Shown here piece after piece: positions 47,424 to 59,249 of a stretch of 64,000 nt of DNA; positions within the stretch are counted from its first letter, which is position 1; each line of letters opens with the position of its first letter. The position numbers were made by a program, and so were the translations under genes. Source of the stretch: Symsagittifera roscoffensis (taxonomy: Eukaryota > Xenacoelomorpha > Acoela > Convolutidae); NCBI RefSeq assembly GCF_963678635.1, contig NC_087066.1, forward strand, positions 36,457,152 to 36,521,151, in the 5' to 3' direction. The notes under the pieces are model-generated. The model ran no database searches and had not been told where the DNA came from. It saw nothing but the letters and a program-made list of their open reading frames with translations.

Positions 47424-49445
47424 ATGGAAGAGTTTTTGACCAGGGTTGAGGATAGCATGTATGAACAGAATGAACAGATGTAAATTAGATACAGATGTAA
47501 ATACAGATGAACAGAATGAGTGAACTAGAAAGAGCAGTTGATATTGAGAGAGAAAGCTTGCGGAAGGAAATAAATCGCAATAGACAGAAGGCTAGTAAAA
47601 AATAAAAACGCTCAAAAGAGAAAACAGATCAGCACTTGGCCAGAAACTTGTCGCGAACGACGCGGGAAGCTGAATAAAGAGAGAAACGATTAAGGGCTGA
47701 CCTGGAGCAACTTCGGAGTCAACAAGAGCAGACTCGAGGGACTCACGATACAAGGATAGACGCGATAATGAAAAAACGCACTCATGCTATCTTGGACAGA
47801 TTGGTCGGTCTCCAGGGAATCAGGATTGGATCCAGAAACAGAGGAGCACATTTGATAGAGACTAGCAGAGAGCCCAGACTGAACTTCAATAAGCACTCAA
47901 ACAAACGACCTACGCGAGACGCACATGCGAGTGGAAGAGGCGATTCCCTACATCGGAATCATTCGAACCAGGGAAAAAGTCAGCCCAGCGACTTCGACAG
48001 GAGGGAAGTTCTAGAGCATGAAACAGCGATGGCCACAGCGTTTAAACCTCTGAACAAGTCCATGAAGACGTTCCTCACAAGGTTTTCCAGGATCAATGAG
48101 CCCAGCGGGAAGTCTAAAAGGGTTTTAAAAAAACCGGGATGTTACAAGAATGAATCCGACGATTGTATAGATACCTGGATAGAAGTCATGAAACTGCATT
48201 TTGATGAAGAAGACTTGAAGAAAGACAAAAATGCAGTGCGCTCACCAGCAACTTGGAAGAGACAGCCTTGAAGATCGTGATGACCAAAACGCAATACCAG
48301 CCGGATTCTGCGGAGAAAATTGTCGAGATACTATTGAACCGTTTTGGCTCGGCAGTGCAAGGGCACCAAGCAGTGATGCGCGTTGAGAAACGAAGGCAAC
48401 GTGAAGACGAAACCAATGGCAAGTTCTTAGATGTCTTAGAAATGTAGAGAAGGCGCAGTCAACCGGACGAGTCAAACAGCAGGATGAACTTGACAGTGGA
48501 TTCAAAGTTCATCGATGGTGTGAAAAACGACGAGCTCAGGACAATGTTAGCGACAAATTTCACACTTCTTCCAACCAATGCACCTACACCGGAAGATTTG
48601 CGGTTGAAATCAAAAGAGTATCTGTTGTTGAAGCCTCCGATCAGATCAGGTTTTTTTTACAAAAACAGTTATGGCAATTTTAACAATGGACCTGCAAACC
48701 AGTGTAACAACTGGTGCAAGCCCAGGGATGACATAGACAAGATGCGCTCATGTGCAGACTGCAGTTTCGCAGATCATCATGTATCAGAATGCGTAAACTT
48801 GAAGCAGGGCGTGAAAGCTATTGGTTTCAGCCTTGAAGGCCAAGACGCGTCGGACATCAATCATCAGGACTTTATGAGAGGAGTAATTGCAAATTTCGGC
48901 CCCAGATTCTTCTTTTGCAACCTGGAGAATCAATTTAAGTCAGATTCTCCACGAGGCTCTGTGAGGCAAGAAGAAGCTTTGTTGGGCGTTAAGACCAACA
49001 AGGCCCGACTGATGAGCAAAGCGCAAGCACGGAAGAAGGAGTAACCGCAGGAGCTGGCTACGAAGAAAATGCAGGCCGTGCTGGAAGAAAGGAGCGGAAA
49101 GGAGCCTGAAACCGCAGCTAAAAACTCTAAGATTGACTATAAAGCAGCGCAAGAGATACCCTGAACAGAGTTCAACGGGAATTGGTAACAAGGGAGATTG
49201 AGCAAAAAGTCAAGCTCAAACTCAGGTTCAACTCAACGCCTTTGAAGCAACTGTAGTAGAAGAAACGAAGGCACCGAGTAGTTTGAGCCTGCAAATGAAT
49301 ATTCGATCTCCGGACATACATTCGGGATGGTGGCACAACGCCGCAAGATATAGTCGATCACCACTATCGCGGGGCAACAGGTAATCAGGAATCTGAGTGA
49401 ACCTTCGGAGTTCACCACATGCATTTGGACATTTATGCAGATTAA
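47424..49445 (+). pseudogene. Gypsy gag (copy B), broken
   Basis: Starts at ATG 47,424. It has the same domain order as copy A: Glu/Arg-rich N-terminus, capsid-like middle, and CCHC knuckle CADCSFADHHVSEC at 48,751-48,792. It retains GVIANFGPRFFFCN after the knuckle, which copy A has lost. The frameshift at about 48,239 and the stop after FLDVLEM (48,445) are the same as in A. Further stops follow AQARKKE (49,042) and lie throughout the C-terminal region to about 49,445. A 45-bp segment present in A (TADTNDQMGYSRD) is missing near 48,020. Confidence 0.85.
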
Positions 49446-49559
49446 CTAAAAAAAACAGAGCCACGCACTAAATCGAGGGCTGTAAGAGCCCTGTTAACGA
49501 CAAGTGGCACAAGAACAATAAGAACAATGCAACTTCACAGGCATTATATGGAAGTCCAT

Positions 49560-50120
49560 GGATCATATTAAGTGATGCTCAATGTGAATGTGATTAGGAT
49601 TTATACCAAGATCTACGTCAAGTCGGACATTGACCAAATAGGACAGATATGCTTGGGTCGAGAAAAGCTGAAGATCCGTAGAATTAGTCATGAGGCCATG
49701 ATGGAACTAGATGCTGCACACATTGGATACGAAGCAGATGTGACTGCACATCTGCTAGTCACCGATTGAAAGAAGATAGGAGTAACAGGACTACTGGACA
49801 CAGGAGTAGTAGTCAGTGTAATGCCGATAAAGACATGGGAAAGGATGGGTTTCACCAGGTAGGACCTGATACCAACGAAATACAGATTGGCAGCCTCCAA
49901 CCGCGGAGCCATCTACATGGCCGGGAGAACTCCAATAACAGTCCTCCACATGGGAGGACGGAACCTGTGGATGAGTTTTCTCGTGGAGGAGAACCTGGGT
50001 GATTTGGATCGGTTCATCTTGGGGCGTGACTTCGTCAGAAATTTCGACGTGACGATCGACCTTAAAAATGGGCTGATAAAGATTAGTAGCCCAGACAGGA
50101 AGTATGTAAGCGACCTGTAA
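49560..50120 (+). pseudogene. Gypsy aspartic protease region (copy B), broken
   Basis: Retroviral-type aspartic protease that cuts the Gag-Pol polyprotein. The catalytic motif LLDTGVVVSVMP lies at about 49,791-49,826, with the downstream FILGRDF (about 50,015-50,035) and NFDVTIDL (50,043-50,065) that typify the Gypsy protease and the region after it. A linker with DADLxGQ-like DIDQIGQICLGREKL (about 49,628-49,670) precedes it. Stops occur just before the catalytic motif (TGA 49,767) and within it (TAG 49,861), and a frame shift separates the two halves. Identification is by motif and by position between gag and RT. Confidence 0.8.
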
Positions 50121-50144
50121 ATAGGATAATAACTGAAGATTAAG

Positions 50145-50715
50145 ATATCAGGTTTTTTAGACAGAAAAGTAAACATTAAACCTAGGCAAGCTGTAGAAGC
50201 AACCTTCAGAATGAGAAATTTGAACACATTGGGTGAAAGTACGCAGATTTGCCTCGTCCCGACCCAAGCAGTAAAGTTCAGTGGTTTTAGGCCGGAGCTT
50301 CTCTGTCACACGAAACGGGCTGTATGGGATTGTATTGTTGACTACATTGGACACAACGGTCTCAACCCAGCGAGGAAGGAAACTTGGTTACTCTTTGCCA
50401 ATGAGGACGGACTATGAAAATACGCCGAACCTGAAGAAACACCGAGTAAAAGACTTTCCGACTCACACGAATAAAGATGTGGTTTTAAAAAGGATTAATG
50501 AATTGAAATCGAATAAAATTTTTTCCTCAATGAGATCCGAAACAGATGATGGCTTATCTAGCAGCGCGAATTTTCAGGTACGCCTCTTGTCATATGAATT
50601 TGAGTCGAACAAACCGGTTCTGCAGGAAATAGAGAGTTTAAGAGTTAAGATAGGCGTTGGAGAGCTTGAGTTACTAAGGGCAGTTTCAAATCGGAATTCA
50701 GACGTTTTATGAAAA
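50145..50715 (+). pseudogene. Gypsy protease-RT linker region (copy B)
   Basis: Polyprotein stretch between protease and RT, in two or three frames: RKVNIKPRQAVEATFRMRN, then VLGRSFSVTRNGL and QRGRKLGYSLPM (about 50,281-50,400), then SETDDGLSSSANF (about 50,530). I know no catalytic function for it. It is recognised because it continues the Gypsy polyprotein order and is repeated in copy C. Frames are broken in the same places in both copies. Confidence 0.65.
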
Positions 50716-50719
50716 CATA

Positions 50720-51378
50720 GAGCGGACATTAATTCTTTCGTTTTTTTCGAGCACCCGATCGAACTAGAAGAAGGTGTCATTCCTCACAGTGAAGGAGCGA
50801 GGCGTATGACACCGATCAAATCGGAGGCGTGTCGAACAGAAGTAGAAATTCTTCTCGAGTACGACATGGTAAAACCCTCGAAGTCACCTTGAGCTTGTGG
50901 GGTCGTCATGATCGAGAAGAAAGGAGGACAGCTGAGATTCTGTAGCGAATTTCGCTACCTCAACGCCGTGATCATAAAGGACACTTACCCTATACCACGC
51001 AGTGACGAGAGCATCTCGAAACTTGGAGTTGCCAAGTTTTGCACCAGGCTGGATCTGGATTCTGCCTTCTGGCAGGTTCCCATGCAGAAACAGGACAAAG
51101 ATAAGACCGAGTTTGCGTGTGAATTAGGCTTGTGCCAAGAGGATGCGCTTCGGCTTAGGCAATGCAACGCCGACATTTCAAAGAAATATGGAAATCTCGT
51201 GATGTCCTACGTGGATGATGTAGTGATAGCCATAACTACACTTATTGACCACATTGATAGACTCGATGAAGTTTTTGACTGCATAAAGAGAGCTGGCTTG
51301 AAGTGCAAACCCTCGAAATGCGAGATTCTTAGGGACTCAACAAAGTACCTGGGAAGAATGGTAGATGAGCAGGCGTGA
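50720..51378 (+). pseudogene. Gypsy reverse transcriptase (copy B), broken and internally shortened
   Basis: Motifs in order: EGARRMTP and EYDMVKPSKSP (about 50,795-50,890), an in-frame TGA at 50,890, GGQLRFCSEFRYLN (about 50,925), YPIPRSDE, FCTRLDLDSAFWQVPM (first catalytic Asp, about 51,040), KTEFACELGL, VMSYVDDVV (catalytic YVDD, about 51,205-51,230) and CKPSKCEILRDS. The segment between CELGL and YVDD is too short and reads LCQEDALRLRQCNADISKKY instead of the usual MPFGL-C-NA-x-x-x-FQ arrangement, so a small deletion plus frameshifts removed part of the palm. The RT continues in pieces to about 51,600. Both catalytic motifs remain. Confidence 0.88.
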
Positions 51379-51639
51379 GGCCGCACCCGGAAGCAGTGGA
51401 GACCGTTTTAACATGGAAGACACCCAGAACGGACACGCAGCTGATGAGCTTCTTGGGATTCGCAACAAATTAATACCGAGAAATTATGAAGGGGTACGCA
51501 GACAAAATTTACAGAAAGCAGCAGTTGATGCGCAACAAAGTGAAGCAGTTCGAGTGGGAGGAAAGTGCTCAAGAAGCCTTTGAGAATACAAATTGGGAGC
51601 TTTGCGAAGCATCAGTGCTAAACTTGCCTACATGCCTAC

Positions 51640-52045
51640 GGAGAAAGGCATGAACATTCTCGATACTGATGCTTCAGTGGTAGCCGTTTCCGGAATACTG
51701 CATCAAGAGCAACAATGGAACGGGAGAACAGTTCTCCGTCCCATTGCATACGGCAATTAGCTATTGAGCGACGCTGATATGAACTATGGTTCACCAAAAG
51801 CAGAAATGTTTATGGTGGTCACGTTTGTGGAGAAGTATCACGCCTACTTGGGAGGCGCTCCCTTAAAGTGCGAGTGAACAATCGAGCCTTATCCTGGTTG
51901 AAAACATACTCAATGGACCAGAGTTTCATTGGTCGTTGGATAGTCAGGTTGGATGGCTACCACATGATAATCGGACACAGGATGCGTGACAAGCACCAGA
52001 ATGCTGACAAACTTGGCAAGAAAACTGGTTTTTACAAATGATTGG
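51640..52045 (+). pseudogene. Gypsy RNase H (copy B), broken
   Basis: Degrades the RNA strand during cDNA synthesis. Motifs: GMNILDTDASVVAVSGILHQ (about 51,648-51,705, first catalytic Asp), LRPIAYGN, a TAG stop, LLSDADMNYGSPKAEM (catalytic Glu in KAEM), VVTFVEKYHAYLGG, then after a frame shift VNNRALSWLKTYSMD and GHRMRDKHQNAD. The order and spacing match the Ty3/Gypsy RNase H that follows RT. Confidence 0.87.
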
Positions 52046-52049
52046 ACCA

Positions 52050-53470
52050 GGAGCAGACCAAACAGGCAGAAATTGAAGAAGGTTTATCGTTTTTAGACAA
52101 AGAGACTTACAAAGCTTTTTCCTTGATGAGTTGGTTGGATAAATCAGGACATCTGATACCGAAACGCCCTGAATTACCGGTGGAAAATGGTTAAGATTTT
52201 ATCCAAGAAGGACCCGGTGCACTTGAATCTGTTGCTACATTTAAATCTGATCCAACCGGAACTGTTACGCATGAATATAGACAAACTCTACTTGCTGAAT
52301 AAAACGGTGCAGGTCACACCAGAGGTGATGCGGATGCTGGGTCAATTATTAGAGGAAGAAGTGACTAGAAATTATTCTGAATGGGCAGCAACTATAACAT
52401 CCCCGACGGTTAGTGAAAATGTACGGATGAAACCATCAAGACGCCAGCCCCATGAAAATGAAAGGGATTGTCTGACGGTATTTCAGCGACTAGTTTTCTC
52501 AAATTGTTTTGATGAGAACATCGAACAAGACGAAGGAACAAAATATCGGGACTCAGAAAAAGACCGTCACTTTAGAGGCGACTGATCAACGACTGATAGT
52601 ATTCGTGTCGAAAATTGCGTAGAAAGAAAAGTTGTCCGGGGAGTCGGACTCTGAAGGACCAGGTGGACAAAAATTTGATTGGCGCGTTCAGATGGATGAG
52701 TAGATCATGCATACCAGAACCTGTCGTGGAGACATGCGCTAACATAGACTCATTTGTCGAGGACAGTGAAGACCCTGATAGTGATCGCAACCTGTTCCCG
52801 GGTGAAAAATTCTTTGATAACGCTGCAGATTACTTGGAGATGATACAGGTGTCAAAACGTCCAATGAGCTTATTACTGCAGAAGGAAGCAGTCAGAATTC
52901 AACTAGAACCGTTCAAACAAGAGACAAAGCCATTGCCAAGATTTGGTGTGTTAAGATGGAAGATGACGCACATCTTCATATGAGCTGATTAGTCACCTTT
53001 GGGTCATGAAAACATACTTGAAGGCGAAATACAGACTCTCGGATTAACTAGAGGCGCAGAGAACTGACCGTATAACAAGTAGCTTGAAAAGATGGATCTA
53101 AAACGGGGCACCAGACACAGGAGATCTGGAGGAAGATAAGAAGATAGTTACCGGATTTCGAGACAATAAATTATGCAAAAAAAGGAACTGTTGTATCTGA
53201 ACAAGCATTGGAGATAAAAAAAATAACAAATTGTATAAAAAAATGGCAAAGAAAATATTACAAAGACAAATTATCCAATCTCAAATCACTTCACGTTTGA
53301 CACCAGCTTCGGATTTGAAAATTGGAGCATTTCTAAATTTTACAAAAAACCTAGGTATATCGGAAAAATTAAAACCACTAGAAAAAGACCCTACAAAATC
53401 ATTGACAAACCAACAGATGTAACATGTAAAATAACTGATTTGAAAAAAACTAGCGTTGAAAAAACTTAAA
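52050..53470 (+). pseudogene. Gypsy C-terminal polyprotein region (copy B), no integrase recognised
   Basis: Pieces in several frames continue the polyprotein: EGLSFLDKETYKAFSLMSW (about 52,078), PVHLNLLLHLNLIQPELL (52,215) with VTPEVMRMLGQLLEEEVTRN, EPVVETCANIDSFVED (about 52,725), YLEMIQVSKRPMSLLLQKE (about 52,830), and a basic end with FLNFTKNLG (about 53,330). I see neither an HHCC nor a DDE integrase signature, so integrase was either lost from this lineage of copies or never at this position. Confidence 0.7.
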
Positions 53471-53969
53471 ATCAACTAAGAAACGTGACATCTTGGAAAC
53501 GAAAAGCAAATGAACAGTCGCTTTGGACGTAAAATTTGCAAATCCTGAAAGTACTCTTACAGTACCCGACTTCAACGTTGGGAAATATAAATTTTGAGGA
53601 ACTTCATCCTTAACCCTTAAATTTTCCAAAAAAATATACTTTGTTTTGAAAACCAGAAAAAATGACACATCTCGAAAACTACCAAGATTTGAGCAGCCTT
53701 AATTGAAAGAAAAATTCTCAATCTTTGACCGTACTCTGATAGCACACAATTACATGATTGGCAATTTCACTTTGGTGAGTTATTTCGACATTTGAGTTAA
53801 AAAATTAAAATTTCCGAGGAAATCACAAAAATCGTCTTATCTCTTGAACTAAGAAGATTTGTGATTTCTTGTACTGTGATAACTTAAAAAGATTCGTGGT
53901 CACTTGTTAGTTAAAATTTTCAGATATTATCGTGTTGTGTTAATATTATCTGTTGATAGACGACCGAGA

Positions 53970-54555
53970 CAGCAGTAAGCGAATCGAGTGAGTGAATTGC
54001 AAAAGCAATAGATTAAGATCGAGGTTACCTAAGTCGAGGATATCTAAGCTAAGTGATAGCTTCGGGAAGTTTTTATCGAACAGACAGAGGGAATTAATGA
54101 TTGATCCTTTTCTGGAAAGGACCGATAAGTCTCAGAGCAAGAAAGGGAAAAGAATTTCAGGCGGAACGGTTGAAACAAGTAGTCAAAAGGTCTCGGAAGA
54201 CAAAAGCACAAAGTTGGAAGTAGACAATCATCGGAGCCCTGTGCAAGGACGACAATAAGGCGGGCCGTGGAACCGAAAAAAAACGGGAACAGAAGATTAA
54301 CGAGTGAACCCACCCCGTAGAATAGCGCCATGATTTCGCTACTTCGACCGGGAAAATTGATCGAGAAGAAATGTCGGAACTGTCCGTCATTTCGATTGAA
54401 AAGTCGGCAGTAGGATGCTCACCTACCGACAATATCATGATGCATGGGGTGACCGAGAAAGTTTTCGGACTTTATATTCGTTTTCGGAATGAGTAAAGAA
54501 CACTTTCGGAAATTTATTTTCATTTACCATGGGAACGGGAACTGGCAAAGAATTC
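53970..54555. repeat. Hybrid leader repeat unit in copy C
   Basis: The left part matches leader unit 1 (GGATGCTCACCTAC side) and the right part matches unit 2 (CGACAATATCATGATGCATG side). The switch occurs within the shared 10 bp GCTCACCTAC (54,417-54,426). A single chimeric unit thus replaces the pair seen in A and B. Confidence 0.88.
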
Positions 54556-55170
54556 GAAGGCCAAGACGCGTCGGACATCAATCATCAGGACTTTATGAGA
54601 GGAGTAATTGCAAATTTCGGCCCCAGATTCTTCTTTTGCAACCTGGAGAATCAATTTAAGTCAGATTCTCCACGAGGCTCTGTGAGGCAAGAAGAAGCTT
54701 TGTTGGGCGTTAAGACCAACAAGGCCCGACTGATGAGCAAAGCGCAAGCACGGAAGAAGGAGTAACCGCAGGAGCTGGCTACGAAAAAAATGCAGGCCGT
54801 GCTGGAAGAAAGGAGCGGAAAGGAGCCTGAAACCGCAGCTAAAAACTCTAAGATTGACTATAAAGCAGCGCAAGAGATACCCTGAACAGAGTTCAACGGG
54901 AATTGGTAACAAGGGAGATTGAGCAAAAAGTCAAGCTCAAACTCAGGTTCAACTCAACGCCTTTGAAGCAACTGTAGTAGAAGAAACGAAGGCACCGAGT
55001 AGTTTGAGCCTGCAAATGAATATTCGATCTCCGGACATACATTCGGGATGGTGGCACAACGCCGCAAGATATAGTCGATCACCACTATCGCGGGGCAACA
55101 GGTAATCAGGAATCTGAGTGAACCTTCGGAGTTCACCACATGCATTTGGACATTTATGCAGATTAACTAA
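54556..55170 (+). pseudogene. Gypsy gag 3' remnant (copy C)
   Basis: Only the gag end after the zinc knuckle remains: EGQDASDINHQDFMRG, GVIANFGPRFFFCN and the basic ARLMSKAQARKKE end (54,560-54,763), then the same broken C-terminal region as B. The CCHC knuckle and capsid are deleted. It is joined in frame by chance to a short leader peptide (MGTGTGKEF) at 54,529. Confidence 0.82.
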
Positions 55171-55280
55171 AAAAAACAGAGCCACGCACTAAATCGAGGG
55201 CTGTAAGAGCCCTGTTAACGACAAGTGGCACAAGAACAATAAGAACAATGCAACTTCACAGGCATTATATGGAAGTCCAT

Positions 55281-55841
55281 GGATCATATTAAGTGATGCT
55301 CAATGTGAATGTGATTAGGATTTATACCAAGATCTACGTCAAGTCGGACATTGACCAAATAGGACAGATATGCTTGGGTCGAGAAAAGCTGAAGATCCGT
55401 AGAATTAGTCATGAGGCCATGGTGGAACTAGATGCTGCACACATTGGATACGAAGCAGATGTGACTGCACATCTGCTAGTCACCGATTGAAAGAAGATAG
55501 GAGTAACAGGACTACTGGACACAGGAGTAGTAGTCAGTGTAATGCCGATAAAGACATGGGAAAGGATGGGTTTCACCAGGTAGGACCTGATACCAACGAA
55601 ATACAGATTGGCAGCCTCCAACCGCGGAGCCATCTACATGGCCGGGAGAACTCCAATAACAGTCCTCCACATGGGAGGACGGAACCTGTGGATGAGTTTT
55701 CTCGTGGAGGAGAACCTGGGTGATTTGGATCGGTTCATCTTGGGGCGTGACTTCGTCAGAAATTTCGACGTGACGATCGACCTTAAAAATGGGCTGATAA
55801 AGATTAGTAGCCCAGACAGGAAGTATGTCAGCGACCTGTAA
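55281..55841 (+). pseudogene. Gypsy aspartic protease region (copy C), broken
   Basis: Counterpart of 49,560-50,120 with LLDTGVVVSVMP at about 55,512-55,547 and FILGRDF near 55,736. The same stops as in B precede and follow the catalytic motif. Confidence 0.8.
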
Positions 55842-55865
55842 ATAGGATAATAACTGAAGATTAAG

Positions 55866-56436
55866 ATATCAGGTTTTTTAGACAGAAAAGTAAACATTAA
55901 ACCTAGGCAAGCTGTAGAAGCAACCTTCAGAATGAGAAATTTGAACACATTGGGTGAAAGTACGCAGATTTGCCTCGTCCCGACCCAAGCAGTAAAGTTC
56001 AGTGGTTTTAGGCCGGAGCTTCTCTGTCACACGAAACGGGCTGTATGGGATTGTATTGTTGACTACATTGGACACAACGGTCTCAACCCAGCGAGGAAGG
56101 AAACTTGGTTACTCTTTGCCAATGAGGACGGACTATGAAAATACGCCGAACCTGAAGAAACACCGAGTAAAAGACTTTCCGACTCACACGAATAAAGATG
56201 TGGTTTTAAAAAGGATTAATGAATTGAAATCGAAAAAAATTTTTCCTCAATGAGATCCGAAACAGATGATGGCTTATCTAGCAGCGCGAATTTTCAGGTA
56301 CGCCTCTTGTCATATGAATTTGAGTCGAACAAACCGGTTCTGCAGGAAATAGAGAGTTTAAGAGTTAAGATAGGCGTTGGAGAGCTTGAGTTACTAAGGG
56401 CAGTTTCAAATCGGAATCCAGACGTTTTATGAAAAC
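55866..56436 (+). pseudogene. Gypsy protease-RT linker region (copy C)
   Basis: Counterpart of 50,145-50,715. One extra change, an A-run at about 56,234, introduces a frameshift (LKSKKIFPQ) not present in B. Confidence 0.65.
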
Positions 56437-56440
56437 ATAG

Positions 56441-57102
56441 AGCGGACATTAGTTCTTTCATTTTTGTCGAGCACGCGATCGAACTAGAAGAAGGTGTCAT
56501 TCCTCCCTCACAGTGAAGGCGCGAGGCGTATGACACCGATCAAATCGCAGGCGTGTCGAACAGAAGTAGAAGTTCTTCTCGAGTACGACATGGTAAAACC
56601 CTCGAAGTCACCTTGAGCTTGTGGGGTCGTCATGATCGAGAAGAAAGGAGGACAGCTGAGATTCTGTAGCGAATTTCGCTACCTCAACGCCGTGATCATA
56701 AAGGACACTTACCCTATACCACGCAGTGACGAGAGCATCTCGAAACTTGGAGTTGCCAAGTTTTGCACCAGGCTGGATCTGGATTCTGCCTTCTGGCAGG
56801 TTCCCATGCAGAAACAGGACAAAGATAAGACCGAGTTTGCGTGTGAATTAGGCTTGTGCCAAGAGGATGCGCTTCGGCTTAGGCAATGCAACGCCGACAT
56901 TTCAAAGAAATATGGAAATCTCGTGATGTCCTACGTGGATGATGTAGTGATAGCCATAACTACAGTTATTGACCACATTGATAGACTCGATGAAGATTTT
57001 GACTGCATAAAGAGAGCTGGCTTGAAGTGCAAACCCTCGAAATGCGAGATTCTTAGGGTCTCAACAAAGTACCTGGGAAGAATGGTGGATGAGCAGGCGT
57101 GA
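56441..57102 (+). pseudogene. Gypsy reverse transcriptase (copy C), broken
   Basis: Same motif series as copy B: GGQLRFCSEFRYLN, LDLDSAFWQVPM, and YVDD at about 56,932-56,943. It has the same in-frame TGA (56,614) and the same shortened palm segment. Only a handful of residues differ (for example DEDFDC for DEVFDC). The identical lesions are strong evidence for duplication after inactivation. Confidence 0.88.
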
Positions 57103-57360
57103 GGCCGCGCCCGGAAGCAGTGGAGACCGTTTTAACATGGAAGACACCCAGAACGGACACGCAGCTGATGAGCTTCTTGGGATTCGCAAATTAATACCGA
57201 GAGATTATGAAGGGGTACGCAGACAAAATTTACAGAAAGCAGCAGTTGATGCGCAACAAAGTGAAGCAGTTTGAGTTGAAGGAAAGTGCTCAAGAAGCCT
57301 TTGAGAAAGCAAATTGGGAGCTTTGCGAAGCGTCAGTGCTAAGCTTGCCTACATGCCTAC

Positions 57361-57766
57361 GGAGAAAGGCATGAACATTCTCGATACTGATGCTTCAGTG
57401 GTAGCCGTTTCCGGAATACTGCATCAAGAGCAACAATGGAACGGGAGAACAGTTCTCCGTCCCATTGCATACGGCAATTAGCTATTGAGCGACGCTGATA
57501 TGAACTATGGTTCACCAAAAGCAGAAATGTTTATGGTGGTCACGTTTGTGGAGAAGTATCACGCCTACTTGGGAGGCGCTCCCTTAAAGTGCGAGTGGAC
57601 AATCGAGCCTTATCCTGGTTGAAAACATACTCAATGGACCAGAGTTTCATTGGTCGTTGGATAGTCAGGTTGGATGGCTACCACATGATAATCGGACACA
57701 GGATGCGTGACAAGCACCAGAATGCTGACAAACTTGGCAAGAAAACTGGTTTTTACAAATGATTGG
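57361..57766 (+). pseudogene. Gypsy RNase H (copy C), broken
   Basis: Counterpart of 51,640-52,045: ILDTDAS, the same TAG after IAYGN, SPKAEM, and NNRALSWLKTYSMD. The frame shift in the middle is shared with B. Confidence 0.87.
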
Positions 57767-57770
57767 ACCA

Positions 57771-59190
57771 GAAGCAGACCAAACAGGCAGAAATTGAGGA
57801 AGGTTTCTCGTTTTTAGACAAAGAGACTTACAAAGCTTTTTCCTCGATGAGTTGGTTGGATAAATCAGGACATCCGATACCGAAACACCCTGAATTATCG
57901 GTGGAAAATGGTTAAGATTTTATCCAAGAAGGACCCGGTGCACTTGAATCTGTTGCTACATTTAAATCTGATCCAACCGGAACTGTTACGCATGAATATA
58001 GACAAACTCTACTTGCTGAATAAAACGGTGCAGGTCACACCAGAGGTGATGCGGATGCTGGGTCAATTATTAGAGGAAGAAGTGACTAGAAATTATTCTG
58101 AATGGGCAGCAACTATAACATCCCCGACGGTTAGTGAAAATGTACGGATGAAACCATCAAGACGCCAGCCCCATGAAAATGAAAGGGATTGTCTGACGGT
58201 ATTTCAGCGACTAGTTTTCTCAAATTGTTTTGATGTGAACATCGAACAAGACGAAGGAACAAAATATCGGGACTCAGAAAAAGACCGTCACTTTAGAGGC
58301 GACTGATCAACGACTGATAGTATTCGTGTCGAAAATTGCGTAGAAAGAAAAGTAGTCCGGGGAGTCGGACTCTGAAGGACCAGGTGGACAAAAGTTTGAT
58401 TGGCGAGTTCAGATGGATGAGTAGATCATGCATACCAGAACCTGTCGTGGAGACATGCGCTAATATAGACTCAATTGTCGAGGACAGTGAAGACCCTGAT
58501 AGTGATCGCAACCTGTTCCCGGGTGAAAAATTCTTTGATAACGCTGCAGATTACTTGGAGATGATACAGGTGTCAAAACGTTCAGTGAGCTTATTACTGC
58601 AGAAGGAAGCAGTCAGAATTCAACTAGAACCGTTCAAACAAGAGACAAAGCCATTGCCAAGATTTGGTGTGTTAAGATGGAAGATGACGCACATCTCCAT
58701 ATGAGCTGATTAGTCACCTTTGGGTCATGAAAACATACTTGAAGGCGAAATACAGACTCTCGGATTAACTAAAGGCGCAAAGAACTGACCGTATAACAAG
58801 TAGCTTGAAAAGATGGATCGAAAACGGGGCACCAGACACAGGAGATTTGGAGGAAGATAAGAAGATAGTTACCGGATCTTGAGACAGTAAAATATGCAAA
58901 AAAAAGAAACTGTTGTATCTGAACAAGCATTGGAGATAAAAAAACAACAAATTGTATCAAAAATGGCAAAGAAACTATTACAAAGACAAATTATCCAATC
59001 TCAAATCACTTCACGTTTGACACCAGCTTCAGATTTGAAAGGTGGATCATTTCTAAATTTCACAAAAAACCTAGGTAAATCGGAGAAATTAAAACCAATA
59101 GAAAAAAGACCCTACAAAATCATTGACAAACCAACAGATGTAACATGTAAAATGACTGATTTGAAAAAAACTAGCGTTGAAAAAACTTAA
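57771..59190 (+). pseudogene. Gypsy C-terminal polyprotein region (copy C)
   Basis: Counterpart of 52,050-53,470. The last piece is longer here: a 98-residue frame (58,894-59,190) reads SFLNFTKNLGKSEKL, RPYKIIDK and CKMTDL without the frameshift seen in copy B near 53,385. Copy C therefore better preserves the polyprotein end, which closes at TAA 59,188-59,190. No integrase motif is visible. Confidence 0.7.
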
Positions 59191-59249
59191 AATCAACTAA
59201 GAAACGTGACATCTTGGAAACGAAAAGCAAATGAACAGTCGCTTTGGAC

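Larger units (their letters stand above)
42123..53870 (+). mobile_element. Ty3/Gypsy element copy B (most complete: leader, gag, protease, RT, RNase H, C-terminal region)
   Basis: The left end matches the start of copy A. Coding order is gag, protease, RT, RNase H as in Ty3/Gypsy. No integrase zinc finger (HHCC) or DDE core is recognisable between RNase H and the end of homology. At 53,870 the sequence jumps back to the position equivalent to 45,621 and becomes copy C. Many stops and frameshifts make it non-functional. Confidence 0.88.

Noticed and set aside
52050-53470. Integrase between RNase H and the polyprotein end
   Set aside because: No HHCC zinc finger or D-D-E pattern is visible in any frame of copy B or C.
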